Shown: positions 46,738-57,599 of the stretch, piece after piece
Position numbering within the stretch: the first letter of the stretch is position 1
Layout of the letters: each line of letters opens with the position of its first letter
DNA from: Hysterangium stoloniferum
Taxonomy: Eukaryota; Basidiomycota; Agaricomycetes; Hysterangiales; Hysterangiaceae
Reading direction: 5' to 3'
Assembly (NCBI GenBank): GCA_015178975.1
Contig: WHVD01000138.1
Span: forward strand, 124,001-188,000
Length of the DNA stretch: 64,000 nucleotides
Translations under genes and position numbers: made by a program
Notes under the pieces: model-generated
What the model saw: the letters and a program-made list of their open reading frames with translations, nothing else
Told to the model about the DNA's origin: nothing
Databases searched by the model: none

Positions 46738-47363
46738 TGTGAGAGGTATGGTGAAATACACTCAGGAAATATAGTCGGATGAGCTCTTACTATATCTCCT
46801 TTATTATTTCTATTTTCTCTCTTTTATTATATCTATATTAGTTCAACGACCTATGTATGTGGTACATCGACTCTTGTGGGCGCACACGCAGACTTATGTA
46901 TTCTAGTGCCCGTAGTTTAGAACTCAGACACTTTTTACACTGCAACCACAACTTACCCAGACACCTGTTAGTGTCCTGTAAGTTGTGATTGGTGTATCGT
47001 CTCGACCGTCACAGACGGGCTTTAGCTACTCATTCAAACTGAGTTTCGAACTGTATCAGTCGAAACTCAATCCTTATCTCAACTCGCGTGGACTACATCC
47101 ACGCTTCTCTATTATTCGACTCTCTAACTACTCTACTTGCACTCGAGCAGTTGTCCAGAATCACACTTAACAGTCGATTCTACTTATTCGTTCTAGCTAT
47201 CTACCTTACTTTAGATGGCTACTTCTCTCTACCGTATTGAACTAAGTAGTCAATATGCGTTCGGTCCGTATTAGACTTAGACAGTCAATACATCGTGGTA
47301 TCGTACCTCAACGGTCGATATTCTTCATATATAGAACGGTTAGAACTTCTACCACTCTTCACA
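46738..47363 (+). repeat. 5' LTR of chromovirus Y, 626 bp
   Basis: It starts TGTGAGAGGTATGG and ends CACTCTTCACA. A primer-binding-like GTGGTGATCCGAGC follows at 47364. It pairs with the LTR at 34044-34672, although that one now lies to the left because of the rearrangement. Confidence 0.88.
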
Positions 47364-47381
47364 GTGGTGATCCGAGCTGGA
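47364..47381 (+). other. primer-binding site of chromovirus Y
   Basis: GTGGTGATCCGAGC directly abuts the LTR. The TGG start would pair with a tRNA CCA end; the tRNA species is not determined. The same sequence follows the LTRs of Z and W. Confidence 0.5.
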
Positions 47382-47439
47382 CCGCTCTTTCCCTATGAAG
47401 AAAAACATTTATTTCAACTATCAAATTCTAAGCACATAA

Positions 47440-49912
47440 ATGACCACTGGCAAGAACCAAACGCCGAGATCCTCTGTGACCCCGAGTAGTTCAAAGCCTC
47501 GTCAAAGACCTGCAAGTCTGGAACCACCCCGTAATGTCACCATGAGGAAGTTTTTGTTGACTTTTCAAAAACCAGCTCCTCCTGGAAGTCCCGTCGAAGC
47601 AGTAGCTGGACCGTCAACGGATGCCCCTCCAAGTCCACGAGAAGAACATCCGTCAACTGAGCAGTTGAACGTCCCTGGAGCTAAGGTTGAAATTACCTGT
47701 GCTTCTGAACCCGTTCTCTTGTTCCCACCTAAACAGGTCATCCTTAACCAATTCTTTAGGGGTCATATGATTTACGCCCAGCCCATCGACTTACAATGGG
47801 ATGCGTACTACGCCGATCGAATTTCTGCGGATCAGGTTACTCCCTTTGTGGAGGAGTACAATACGGACTACCCCCTCTTACCGGTGACTGTAGCAGTCTG
47901 GTTAGGTCGTTATCAGGCTATTTTATCAGCGCAAGATCTATTCACACGACCTGGAACCCTTGAGGATCTAACTTGCTCGATCCCCGAATGGTCGAGCGAA
48001 GTTACTTCTGTTATGGAAGGAGGGAGGATGGTTCTTAAACAAGAAGTGTTCTCTTCATTCCTCAAAGCGTTCCGCACGCACGATGACGCGTTACAAATCC
48101 TTCACGACCTACTCGGTGGGGATCACATCGTCCCCAAAGTCGACTACCAGTATATATACATTCAGATGCTGGAGGAGTCTCTTAACGGGATTACTCGGAA
48201 TTCTTCGTTTGCATATTTCACTTTAAGGGGTCGGTTAAGGCGAAATCAGAGAAGACTCGATAAGATGGTTTTGGAGGTGCTTTACCCTTATGGTGATTCC
48301 ATCCAGGTACCCGATTCGCCCATCTCCACAACAAGTTCGTTTGTTCGTACCCTGAATGGATCTCCCGACACTCGTTTCCTTCATTCGCTCAATCGTCCCA
48401 TTATTTTGCAAGACTTCCCGTCTGACATGAGGATGCAGGTTGCGGAATGTCTTCAGGAAAAAGGAATGGAAATATGCATCCCCCTCTATCAGCCTCAACC
48501 TCGTCGACCTTTGAATACGGTCAAAATCAAGAGAGGGATTGCGATGGAACCTAGCCCTACCCCCCATCAGGAAATTCACCGCTCTCGCGTCACGTTCGAA
48601 AGAATCCCTGGCAATACAAACATGCGTGATGAACCAACTACGACTAGATATTGATCAGTCGCCAACAGGGTCAACCGTCTTTCTCCACTGCATTCACCAA
48701 AGGTATAGCTGGTCAGGTTGCTGGTCGAGGATCGCCGAATCCAGTCGATCCTCGCCATTCCCTGCCGATCTCCTCCAACCCTTTTCTGCCATCAGGAGGA
48801 CCTCCTAGTAATTCATCTGGGAGTTCTAGTACCTCAAGCGATGGAGGGAATTCGGGACGTGGGGGCGTCACGGTAGAGTACCTAGCTCTCCCTTTTGAAC
48901 TCCGATGCAACCTCGAGCCAGCGGGCCTATCGATGACTTACCTAAGGATAAAAGGATCGCTCTTAACACCAACGACATCAAGATCAAATGGTCAGACCTT
49001 CCCGAATACGATGGGACTCAATCCAAGGCGTTGGATTACATCATGGATATTATGAGCCTCTCGGAGATCTCTGACTCCATGAGTACATTGTTGGGAGTCA
49101 CTCTGCCAAGATGACTCACCGGTGGTGCTAAGATCTGGTGGAGCACCCTAGACCGTGAACATCGCACTGAGTTTAGTCGATCTCACGGATCGTTTCTTTG
49201 GGGCATCGTAGAAGGATTACTTGGAACTCGTTGGTGTGAATCCTTGGCTCTAGAATGGGAAGCCATGAAATTTCGACAGGCTGGTCACAATCATGAGACA
49301 CCCATTCATTACATTCAGCGAAGGGTCAAGCTCTATTGATTCTTGTATGGGTTCCACCAAAACCGGAAGGACGAAATGCACAGACTTATCCTGACACTGC
49401 CCACGGAATGGCTTTATCTTCTACAGGGACAACCTATCGACGACATCATGAGCCTACAGACTTACGCGAACAATTTACAAGAGGCGTTGATCAATGCTTG
49501 GGTTCAAACACATCAAGAGCGTTATCGGTTCCAAAAGCCTAGAGTCATGATCGCCGAGCAAGACAAGTCGGATCCCTGGCATGAGGAAGAGCACTCTGGA
49601 AGAATCGACCCCACTAACCGAGGTCACGTCCTCCTTGGCGAACTCGAGGATAAAACCGTCCCTAGGAGATCGAACGCTAAGCAGGGTAAGAAACACGGCA
49701 AGTTCTTTTTTGAACAGAGTGACAAGAAAAGCATCGCCAAACCTCCGAAGGAGTGTTGGATTTGTGGGAGTTTAGAGCATTTCAAGATCGACTGCCCCCA
49801 TGCGGGCAGGATGTCGCACTATGTCTCTATTAACAAGTGCTCCGCGCAGAACCCAATGGAAGAGGCGGAGGATCAAAGGGCTTATGAAATGGTTTATGGA
49901 TTAAGTGTATAG
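47440..49912 (+). pseudogene. chromovirus Y gag with CCHC knuckle
   Basis: The first 404 codons (47440-48654) are open: MTTGKNQTPRSSVTPSSS, QVILNQFFRGHMIYAQPIDL, THDDALQILHDLLGGDHIVP, FAYFTLRGRLRRNQRRLDKM. A frameshift follows near 48650, another near 48890, a TGA at 49112 after LGVTLPR and a TGA near 49338. The Ty3-type Gag core is in IKWSDLPEYDGTQSKALDYI, WGIVEGLLGTRWCESLALEW and HYIQRRVKLY. The nucleocapsid knuckle is CWICGSLEHFKIDC (C-x2-C-x4-H-x4-C). The long N-terminal region ahead of the core is unusual for Ty3 Gag and is shared with Z. Confidence 0.82.
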
Positions 49913-49993
49913 GGACAAGTACATAACATTGATGAGGAATCGATTTTCATTTCTGTCTACCTTCCTCAGTCAGAGGACAGCATCGTTTCAGAT

Positions 49994-52587
49994 GTGAAAG
50001 CATCCTCGAATGAGAACGAGACATCGCAAGTGTATGTTTCTATATCAGACCATGATTTTCTCGAGAAAGGAGACTGGCTAGACGCTCATCGTCAGAACCG
50101 TGAAGGTCTGACTGAGACGAGAGTTTTATCGCGACCTGAACCTCCCACCATTGAGGAAATCGTCGATGAGGACGCATTTGCAAACCGATCTAAGGAAATA
50201 AGTCAGACCTACATTATAGAAGACCCCTCTGAGTCAGAGGGATCGGAGGAGGAGAGCTTCCCCTTTGACCCAGGGCAATTACCTGACTTAATTCCTTGCG
50301 ATGAGTCAGACTCTGAAGCAGACGACTCTATTTCGAACGCCACTCCCAAGGTACCTAACGGTAGATGTATCAGGAGGAACGTCAAACTGGCTGCAAGAAA
50401 AGAAAGCAAAAGACCTAGAGTTCAATACCCCCGATCCAGTCGACTTATGAAAGAGGATTCGACTATTATTTATCGCAGAAGGGACCCTCCGGGTGGATAT
50501 TCCAGTATTGGGATTTCAGCATTACACATCTACAGATGCATAGGAAATTCAGAAGCCTCAAATCCTATTAAAATCAGGCTGGATGCTGGGGCTGACCTCT
50601 CCTTAATCTCGGAGGATTTCTATAAGGAACTAGAGGACCGCCCTAAACTCAAGCAAGGACTCAAGCTGCATCTCATACAACTTACCGGTAATGCCAAAGT
50701 ATTAGGATACGTCAATGTCGGACGACACCGGTATACTCCTTAAATTTACCGCTGAAATGTATGTTGTCCGAGGTATGACCTTCCCGATCCTTCTTGGAGA
50801 AGACTTTCACGTGAACTATGAGATCGGGACATTGCGAGACCAACCGCTGGGTTCCAGATTGATTTTGCCTGGGAGAGCGGGATCTATCCCAGCCAGTTCT
50901 TCCAAGGAGCCGCAGCCTTTAACCTTTTCGATTAGCAAGATCCCCTTTGAGGAATTAGCCAATGACTCGCCTGAATTGACTTCCAAACCAGACAAAGGAG
51001 TGCATACTGAAAGAGTCGCACGGGCCTTACAAGATTGTACTATAGAACTGCAATCGGCTCGATTAGTACCAATCTTTGTAGGAGATCTTATTGGTGGCCA
51101 ATGGATAGTCGAGGGAGTTGTCTTGCAGAATGATGATGGGAGTATACTAGCTGCTCCCACCACCGCCATCTCTAGGGAACATGCCGCAATACCTCTCGCT
51201 AATCCCTCTCTGATGCCAAGAATCATCAGACGAGGGGAAACCGTTGGATTAATTCATGACGCGAACAAATGGGCCCAGACTCCTAGATCTTTGACTGAGA
51301 AAGCATCGATGCAGTCAATGGCAACCAAGATCACCCATCCCGTTGAGAGTCTATCAAAAATAGAAGAGGAGCGTGTCCTGAATCCTCAATCCTCTGGACT
51401 GCCCCCAGAACGGGAACTCGCAGACGATTTCGACCCGGCAGGTCCTAAAACGTCAGAGGTTGCCACCACGGAAACGTTTCATGCGGAAGATCTGCATAAG
51501 CTGGTTAACTTAGGACCTGACATCCCTACCGAGGTCTCCTCCCACTTGGAGTCGGTATTAACTAAGAATGTCCTAGCCTTCGGAGTAGACGGGCGACTGG
51601 GACAAGTGGATGTCAAGGTCAATGTCCCATTGAAAAAGGGTGCACAACCTATTTCAATGTCAATGTTCCCAACCTCCCCAGCTAATAGGAAAGTCATTGA
51701 TGAACAAATGGATACTTGGTTCCAACAGGGAGTAATTGAACTGTCCAAGAGTCCTTGGGGGGCGCCAGCCTTTGTTGTCTATCGCAACGGGAAACCACGA
51801 GTAGTGATCGACTATAGAAAGTTGAACAGTCTAACAGTTCCCGACGGATTCCCGCTGCCACACCAGTCGGAAATCATGCAAGCGCTTTCGGGCTCCAACA
51901 TCTTATCTTCCTTTGATGCACTAGCCGGTTTTACCCAACTTGAAATGTTAGAGGAAGACAAGCCGAAGACCACCTTCAGATCCCATCAAGGACTGTGGCA
52001 ATTCAGGAGAATGCCCTTTGGACTTCGTAATGGACCTTCTATATTCCAAAGGGTTATGCAAACCATACTTGCACCTTACTTATGGATATTCTGTCTGGTT
52101 TATATTGACAACATCGTGATATTTTCTAAGACATGGGACGATCATCTAGAACATTTAGATCAGGTTTTACAAGCCATAATTGCCGCAGGAATCACTCTCT
52201 CACCCAAAAAGTGCTATGTAGGGTATAATTCGATTCTACTACTAGGACATAAGGTGTCTAGACTCGGCTTTTTGACCCATCAAGAAAAGGTCGCCGCTAT
52301 ATTAGAATTGGCTACAGCTTCTAAGATAGCGGATCTTCAACGTTTTCTAGGAATGGTTCTGTATTTCTCTGCGTATATACCATTTTACTCCTGGACGGTC
52401 GCTCCACTTTTCAACCTCTTGAAGAAAGGAGTTCGTTGGAATTGGGATTCTGAACACACCCGAGCTTTTGAGGACATCAAGGTTGCGTTGAGCTCAGCTC
52501 CAGTACTCGGACACCCCGCAAACGGTATGCCTTATCGGTTATACACAGACGCTTCGGACTTTGTGCTAGGATGTTGTCTCCAACAAA
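49994..52587 (+). pseudogene. chromovirus Y pol: protease and reverse transcriptase
   Basis: An acidic linker is followed by the aspartic protease motif IRLDAGADLSLISEDF (D-A-G where D-S/T-G is usual) and then, after a frame change at about 50720, GMTFPILLGEDFHVNYE. RT runs from LKKGAQPISMSMFPTSPANR through WGAPAFVVYRNGKPRVVIDY, MPFGLRNGPSIFQRVMQ, VYIDNIVIFSKTWDDH (Y-I-D-N instead of Y-I-D-D) to RLYTDASDFVLGCCLQQ, where the foldback element begins at 52588. The missing RNase H onward is at 28532. Few stops are present, so decay is mild. Confidence 0.88.
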
Positions 52588-54471
52588 CACTGGAGGCATC
52601 CCAAGATTTTTGGAGTTGGAAAACCTTCAGAAAATCTTGTTATTTGGCCAAATTTTCTAAGTGTTTTGTGAATTGAAAAAATCTTTGAAAATTCTGAGTT
52701 TTAGTAGGTTTTTCTGAGGCCAAAAATTGGATCTGAAAATTCTAAAAATTTGCATCAGGAAATTATGAGGAAATATTGTTGGAAATAGCCTATTCTTTAT
52801 GGATTTTCTGAATAAGAAAACTTTTAGAAAACCCTGTATTTTCTTAGGATTTTTCCACCTAACAAAATCCTATGAAAACTGTAATAATGTGCCTAGGAAA
52901 ATCAATTGAAAACCACATATTTCTACTTAATTCTGCCCCTGAGGAAAATTCAGTGAAAACTACGGTTTTCTGCCTGAAAAAATCTTGAGCCAAGACAAAG
53001 TTTTTTTAATGTTTTGTCAAGGGGAAAACCATGATGAAATTTGCAATTTAATTATACATAAATCATTGAATAATTATATATTTCAACAAAATTTTCCTTA
53101 GTCACAAACACTATGGAAATTCAAAAAATCTGTTTGTGAAATCATGAAGAAATTGATGATTTTCCATGAGTTTCTTAGAGGTTTTTCAAGGTGAGAAACC
53201 CTGAACCGATGTTTTGCAATTCAGCACGATTCGCAAATATTCGAAAGGATACAGTGCGATTCAGTGTGATTCACAAATGTTTGAAAAGATACAGTGTGAT
53301 TCATTACAATTGGCAAGTGTTCGGGAATATTCAATGCGATTTGCAAGTTTTCAGGAGGCTAGAATGTGACTCTTTTAGACTTTTTGCAACTATTCTAGAC
53401 TTTTTGCAACTATTCTAGACTCTTTGTGATTGTTTGCGACTGTTTGCAACTCTGATAGACTGTTTGCGACTCTTTTGGACTTTTTACGACTCTTTTGGAC
53501 TTTTTGCGACTCTTTTGGACTCTTTGCGACTCTTTTAGACTCTTTGTGACTCTTATAGACTTGTTATGACTGTTATAGACTCTTTGCAACTGTTATAGAC
53601 TCTTTGTGACTCATGTAGACTCTTTGTGACTTTTTGTGACTCGTTTAGATTCTTTGCGACTCTTTTAGATTCTTTGTGACTCTTTTAGATTCTTTGCGAC
53701 TTTTTTAGACTCTTTGCAACTTACTCTTTGTGACTCTTTGAAAAGTTGCAAAGTTGCACAAAGTTGCAAAGTGTTCACATGAAGTCACAAAGTCACACAA
53801 AGTCACAAAGTATCGCAAAAAGTCGCGTTGCAAAAAGTCACAAAAGTGTCACAAATCATAGCAGTGTCTTCACACAATAATAATCTATGTAAAAAGCCTC
53901 CAAAATTTCTATTATCCTCTTTTCTCTATGACCACAAACAATGATACACTATACACACAGCACATGGAGAAAGGGAGGAAAAAAACGCATCACTGTCAAT
54001 TATATAGATAATGTATGTTAAAAAGAAGCCGCAGCAAACCTGATATACAGTAGGAGGTACACATCGTATGTGAATTTGAAGCTGGGGGATGATGGCATGG
54101 AACAAGAAAATGGGGCTTGGGGCAGGCAGTATCCAAGATGGCGGCAGCGGCAGGGGGCAGGCTGGGGTGATGGTGGGTAGGTACAGGTAGTTGAGTATCG
54201 ATACCAGTATCATCAGGCGCAGGATATAAACGAGACATTGGTTATATTAAGTAGAATATACTTTTTACTTGTATAAATCTTGAAAGCTGGTGCAGTGCTG
54301 GCTGGGGCGGGGTGACAAGGCGGGGAGAGGTGCTGTGGGCATGATGGTGTGATATAATATGCTGAGCAAGAAAAAGGGAATCAAACTCCAAGTCTAGCTG
54401 GAGAGGATAGCAATAAAAGTGGGGGGGATAACCAAAGGGAACCGGCCAGAGGAGACAATGGCGAAACGTGA

Positions 54472-54996
54472 TCACTCATCCATCCTATTCATATCTCCGT
54501 TTTCATCATCTGCATACTGCTCCACAGACTGCCATGCTGCACATTTGCGGGGGACAGCGCAAGCGTGGTCCCCAGGCCCAACGGGTGCTGGTACGACTGG
54601 CGCGTCGTCGACGTGTGCGGGTGATGCGAGCCAGTATACAACGTGTGGTGCGAGTCGCATGCCTCCCCGCGAGAAATGGCCCGGCCCCACCTCCGCGCCC
54701 GATCCGCCACCCGCCGCACCGCTCGAGCTGGTCGTGGTGGTGCTCGGCGAGCCCCCAGGGCCCTGCGGGAAAAACGGCGCCATCAGCGTCCCAAGCCCCA
54801 GCATGCTGCCCCCACCCCCTCCGCCGCTGCCACCCCTACTCGCGTTCCCCACACCACTGCCGCTCCCGCTGAGGCTGCCGTATCCGCTCCTGCCGTTCCC
54901 CGCGGCGCCACTACCAAGCCCAGGCGGGAAGCCCCCAAAGTCCACGCTCGAGCCGGTCTCGTCGGACCAGTTCTGCGCGTGGTACGGGGGTGCGCC
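54472..54996 (-). pseudogene. captured 3' end of a host gene (copy 2)
   Basis: The open minus-strand frame enters from the inverted arm and reads YHAQNWSDETGSSVDFGGFP, a Gly/Ser-rich tract, APFFPQGPGGSPSTTTTSSS, APHVVYWLASPAHVDD and ENGDMNRMDE with a stop at 54472. One G more than copy 1 in a G run near 54548 gives the longer frame. The His-rich part present in copy 1 is absent here and replaced by an inverted copy of the neighbouring 3' UTR-like sequence. Confidence 0.6.
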
Positions 54997-55440
54997 TGCC
55001 CCAAGCCCCATTTTCTTGTTCCATGCCATCATCCCCCAGCTTCAAATTCACATACGATGTGTACCTCCTACTGTATATCAGGTTTGCTGTGGCTTCTTTT
55101 TAACATACATTATCTATATAATTGACAGTGATGCGTTTTTTTCCTCCCTTTGTCCATGTGCTGTGTGTATAGTGTATCATTGTTTGTGGTCATAGAGAAA
55201 AGAGGATAATATAAATTTTGGAGGCTTTTTACATAGATTATTATTGTGTGAAGACACTGCTATGATTTGTGACACTTTTGTGACTTTTTGCAATGCGACT
55301 TTTTGCGATACTTTGCGACTTTGTGCGACACTTTGTGACTTTGTGTGACTTTGTGACTTCATGTGAACACTTTGCAACTTTGTGCAACTTTGCAACTTTT
55401 CAAAGAGTCACAAAGAGTAAGTCGCAAAGAGTCTAAAAAA

Positions 55441-55960
55441 GTCGCAAAGAATCTAAAAGAGTCGCAAAGAATCTAAAAGAGTCGCAAAGAATCTAAAAGA
55501 GTCGCAAAGAATCTAAAAGAGTCGCAAAGAATCTAAAAGAGTCGCAAAGAATCTAAAAGAGTCGCAAAGAATCTAAAAGAGTCGCAAAGAATCTAAAAGA
55601 GTCGCAAAGAATCTAAAAGAGTCGCAAAGAATCTAAAAGAGTCGCAAAGAATCTAAAAGAGTCGCAAAGAATCTAAAAGAGTCGCAAAGAATCTAAAAGA
55701 GTCGCAAAGAATCTAAAAGAGTCGCAAAGAATCTAAAAGAGTCGCAAAGAATCTAAAAGAGTCGCAAAGAATCTAAAAGAGTCGCAAAGAATCTAAAAGA
55801 GTCGCAAAGAATCTAAAAGAGTCGCAAAGAATCTAAAAGAGTCGCAAAGAATCTAAAAGAGTCGCAAAGAATCTAAAAGAGTCGCAAAGAATCTAAAAGA
55901 GTCGCAAAGAATCTAAAAGAGTCGCAAAGAATCTAAAAGAGTCGCAAAGAATCTAAACGA
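55441..55960. repeat. 26 x 20-bp array, right arm of copy 2
   Basis: The unit GTCGCAAAGAATCTAAAAGA is repeated 26 times; only the last unit differs, by one base. The left arm of the same element has only about three such units (53640-53720), so the array has expanded on one side. Confidence 0.95.
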
Positions 55961-56992
55961 GTCTACATGAGTCACAAAGAGTCTATAACAGTTGCAAAGA
56001 GTCTATAACAGTCATAACAAGTCTATAAGAGTCACAAAGAGTCTAAAAGAGTCACAAAGAGTCCAAAAGAGTCGCAAAAAGTCCAAAAGAGTCGCAAAAA
56101 GTCCAAAAGAGTCGCAAACAGTCTATCAGAGTTGCAAACAGTCGCAAACAATCACAAAGAGTCTAGAATAGTCGCAAAAAGTCTAGAATAGTTGCAAAAA
56201 GTCTAAAAGAGTCACATTCTAGCCTCCTGAAAACTTGCAAATCGCATTGAATATTCCCGAACACTTGCCAATTGTAATGAATCACACTGTATCTTTTCAA
56301 ACATTTGTGAATCACACTGAATCGCACTGTATCCTTTCGAATATTTGCGAATCGTGCTGAATTGCAAAACATCGGTTCAGGGTTTCTCACCTTGAAAAAC
56401 CTCTAAGAAACTCATGGAAAATCATCAATTTCTTCATGATTTCACAAACAGATTTTTTGAATTTCCATAGTGTTTGTGACTAAGGAAAATTTTGTTGAAA
56501 TATATAATTATTCAATGATTTATGTATAATTAAATTGTAAATTTCATCATGGTTTTCCCATTGACAAAACATTAAAAAAACTTTGTCTTGGCTCAAGATT
56601 TTTTCAGGCAGAAAACCATAGTTTTCACTGAATTCCCTCAGGGGCAAAATTAAGTAGAAATATGTGGTTTTCAATTGATTTCCCTAGGCACATTATTACA
56701 GTTTTCATAGGATTTTGTTAGGTGGAAAAATCCTAACAAAATACAGGGTTTTCTAAAAGTTTTCTTATTCAGAAAATCCATAAAGAATAGGCTATTTCCA
56801 ACAATATTTCCTCATAATTTCCTGATGCAAATTTTTAGAATTTTCAGATCCAATTTTTGGCCTCAGAAAAACCTACTAAAACTCAGAATTTTCAAAGAGT
56901 TTTTCAATTCACAAAACACTTAGAAAATTTGGCCAAATAGCAAGATTTTCTGAAGGTTTTCCAACTCCAAAAATCTTGGGATGCCTCCAGTG

Positions 56993-57482
56993 AGATGACA
57001 AATGCCGGGGTTCCCCAAGGGCTCTTGGATGGTTTGATAACTTCTTGCTGAAACCAGGTGTCCATTTATTTATCAATAACTTTCCTGTTAGCAGGAGAGG
57101 TCTGAAACATTGGCATTGAGATTGGTTGCACACCACTCTGCAATCAGATACTAACTTTAACATCCACCTCTCCTAGTCATCCATCCACTCCAAAAGCTTG
57201 AACATTCTTAGTTAGTATTGCACCACAATGAGGCAAAATGTCAGTGGGGATATCAGGTCATAAGTTAACTAGTTTCTGAAGATCCTCTGAGTGAAGCTTC
57301 TCTGTAGTGGTGACTTCAGAGGTTTTAGGGCCTGCTGGGTCGAAATCATCTACTGTTCTCTGCTCAAGGGATGACTCAAATGACTGGGGTTTAAGGATAC
57401 ATTCCTCCTTGATCCTTGAGAGACTCTCAATGAGATAAGCAATTCTCATCCCCATTGATTGCATAATCTCCCTTCAGTGTTA
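56993..57482 (-). pseudogene. chromovirus X pol, N-terminal RT part
   Basis: From 57465 down the minus strand reads MQSMGMRIAYLIESLSRIKE, DDFDPAGPKTSEVTTTEKLH, then QPISMPMFQTSPANRKVIDK and SPWGTPAFVI, directly followed by the foldback end. The next codons of this gene (YHNGKPQ) are at 23702. The element is 5'-truncated at about 57482, only about 120 bp from the end of the DUF2235 gene; no gag or 5' LTR of X is present. Confidence 0.8.
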
Positions 57483-57599
57483 ATCCTACTTGACATCCAC
57501 CGACAGCGTCCTTGCTAGTGTTAGTTATTAGGGTGACATCAAAGGAATCAAAAGAGAAAATCAGGCAGAATGTATATCATGACTTCATCACTTTCGGGG

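Larger units (their letters stand above)
52588..56992. mobile_element. foldback/CACTA-like element, copy 2 (4405 bp)
   Basis: It has the same CACTGGAGGCATCCC termini and arm design as copy 1. Inverted arms are about 52588-54125 and 54997-56992, so the palindrome reaches further inwards than in copy 1. The loop 54126-54996 keeps part of the captured host gene. Flanks are AAA (52585-52587) and AGA (56993-56995). Each matches the outer flank of the opposite side of copy 1, not its own partner. There is no transposase. Confidence 0.85.

Noticed and set aside
23703-56992. A simple inversion between the two foldback copies
   Set aside because: Inverting 28532-52587 would put Y RT next to X RT with duplicated RT sequence and mismatched AAA/AGA target sites, so it does not restore either element.
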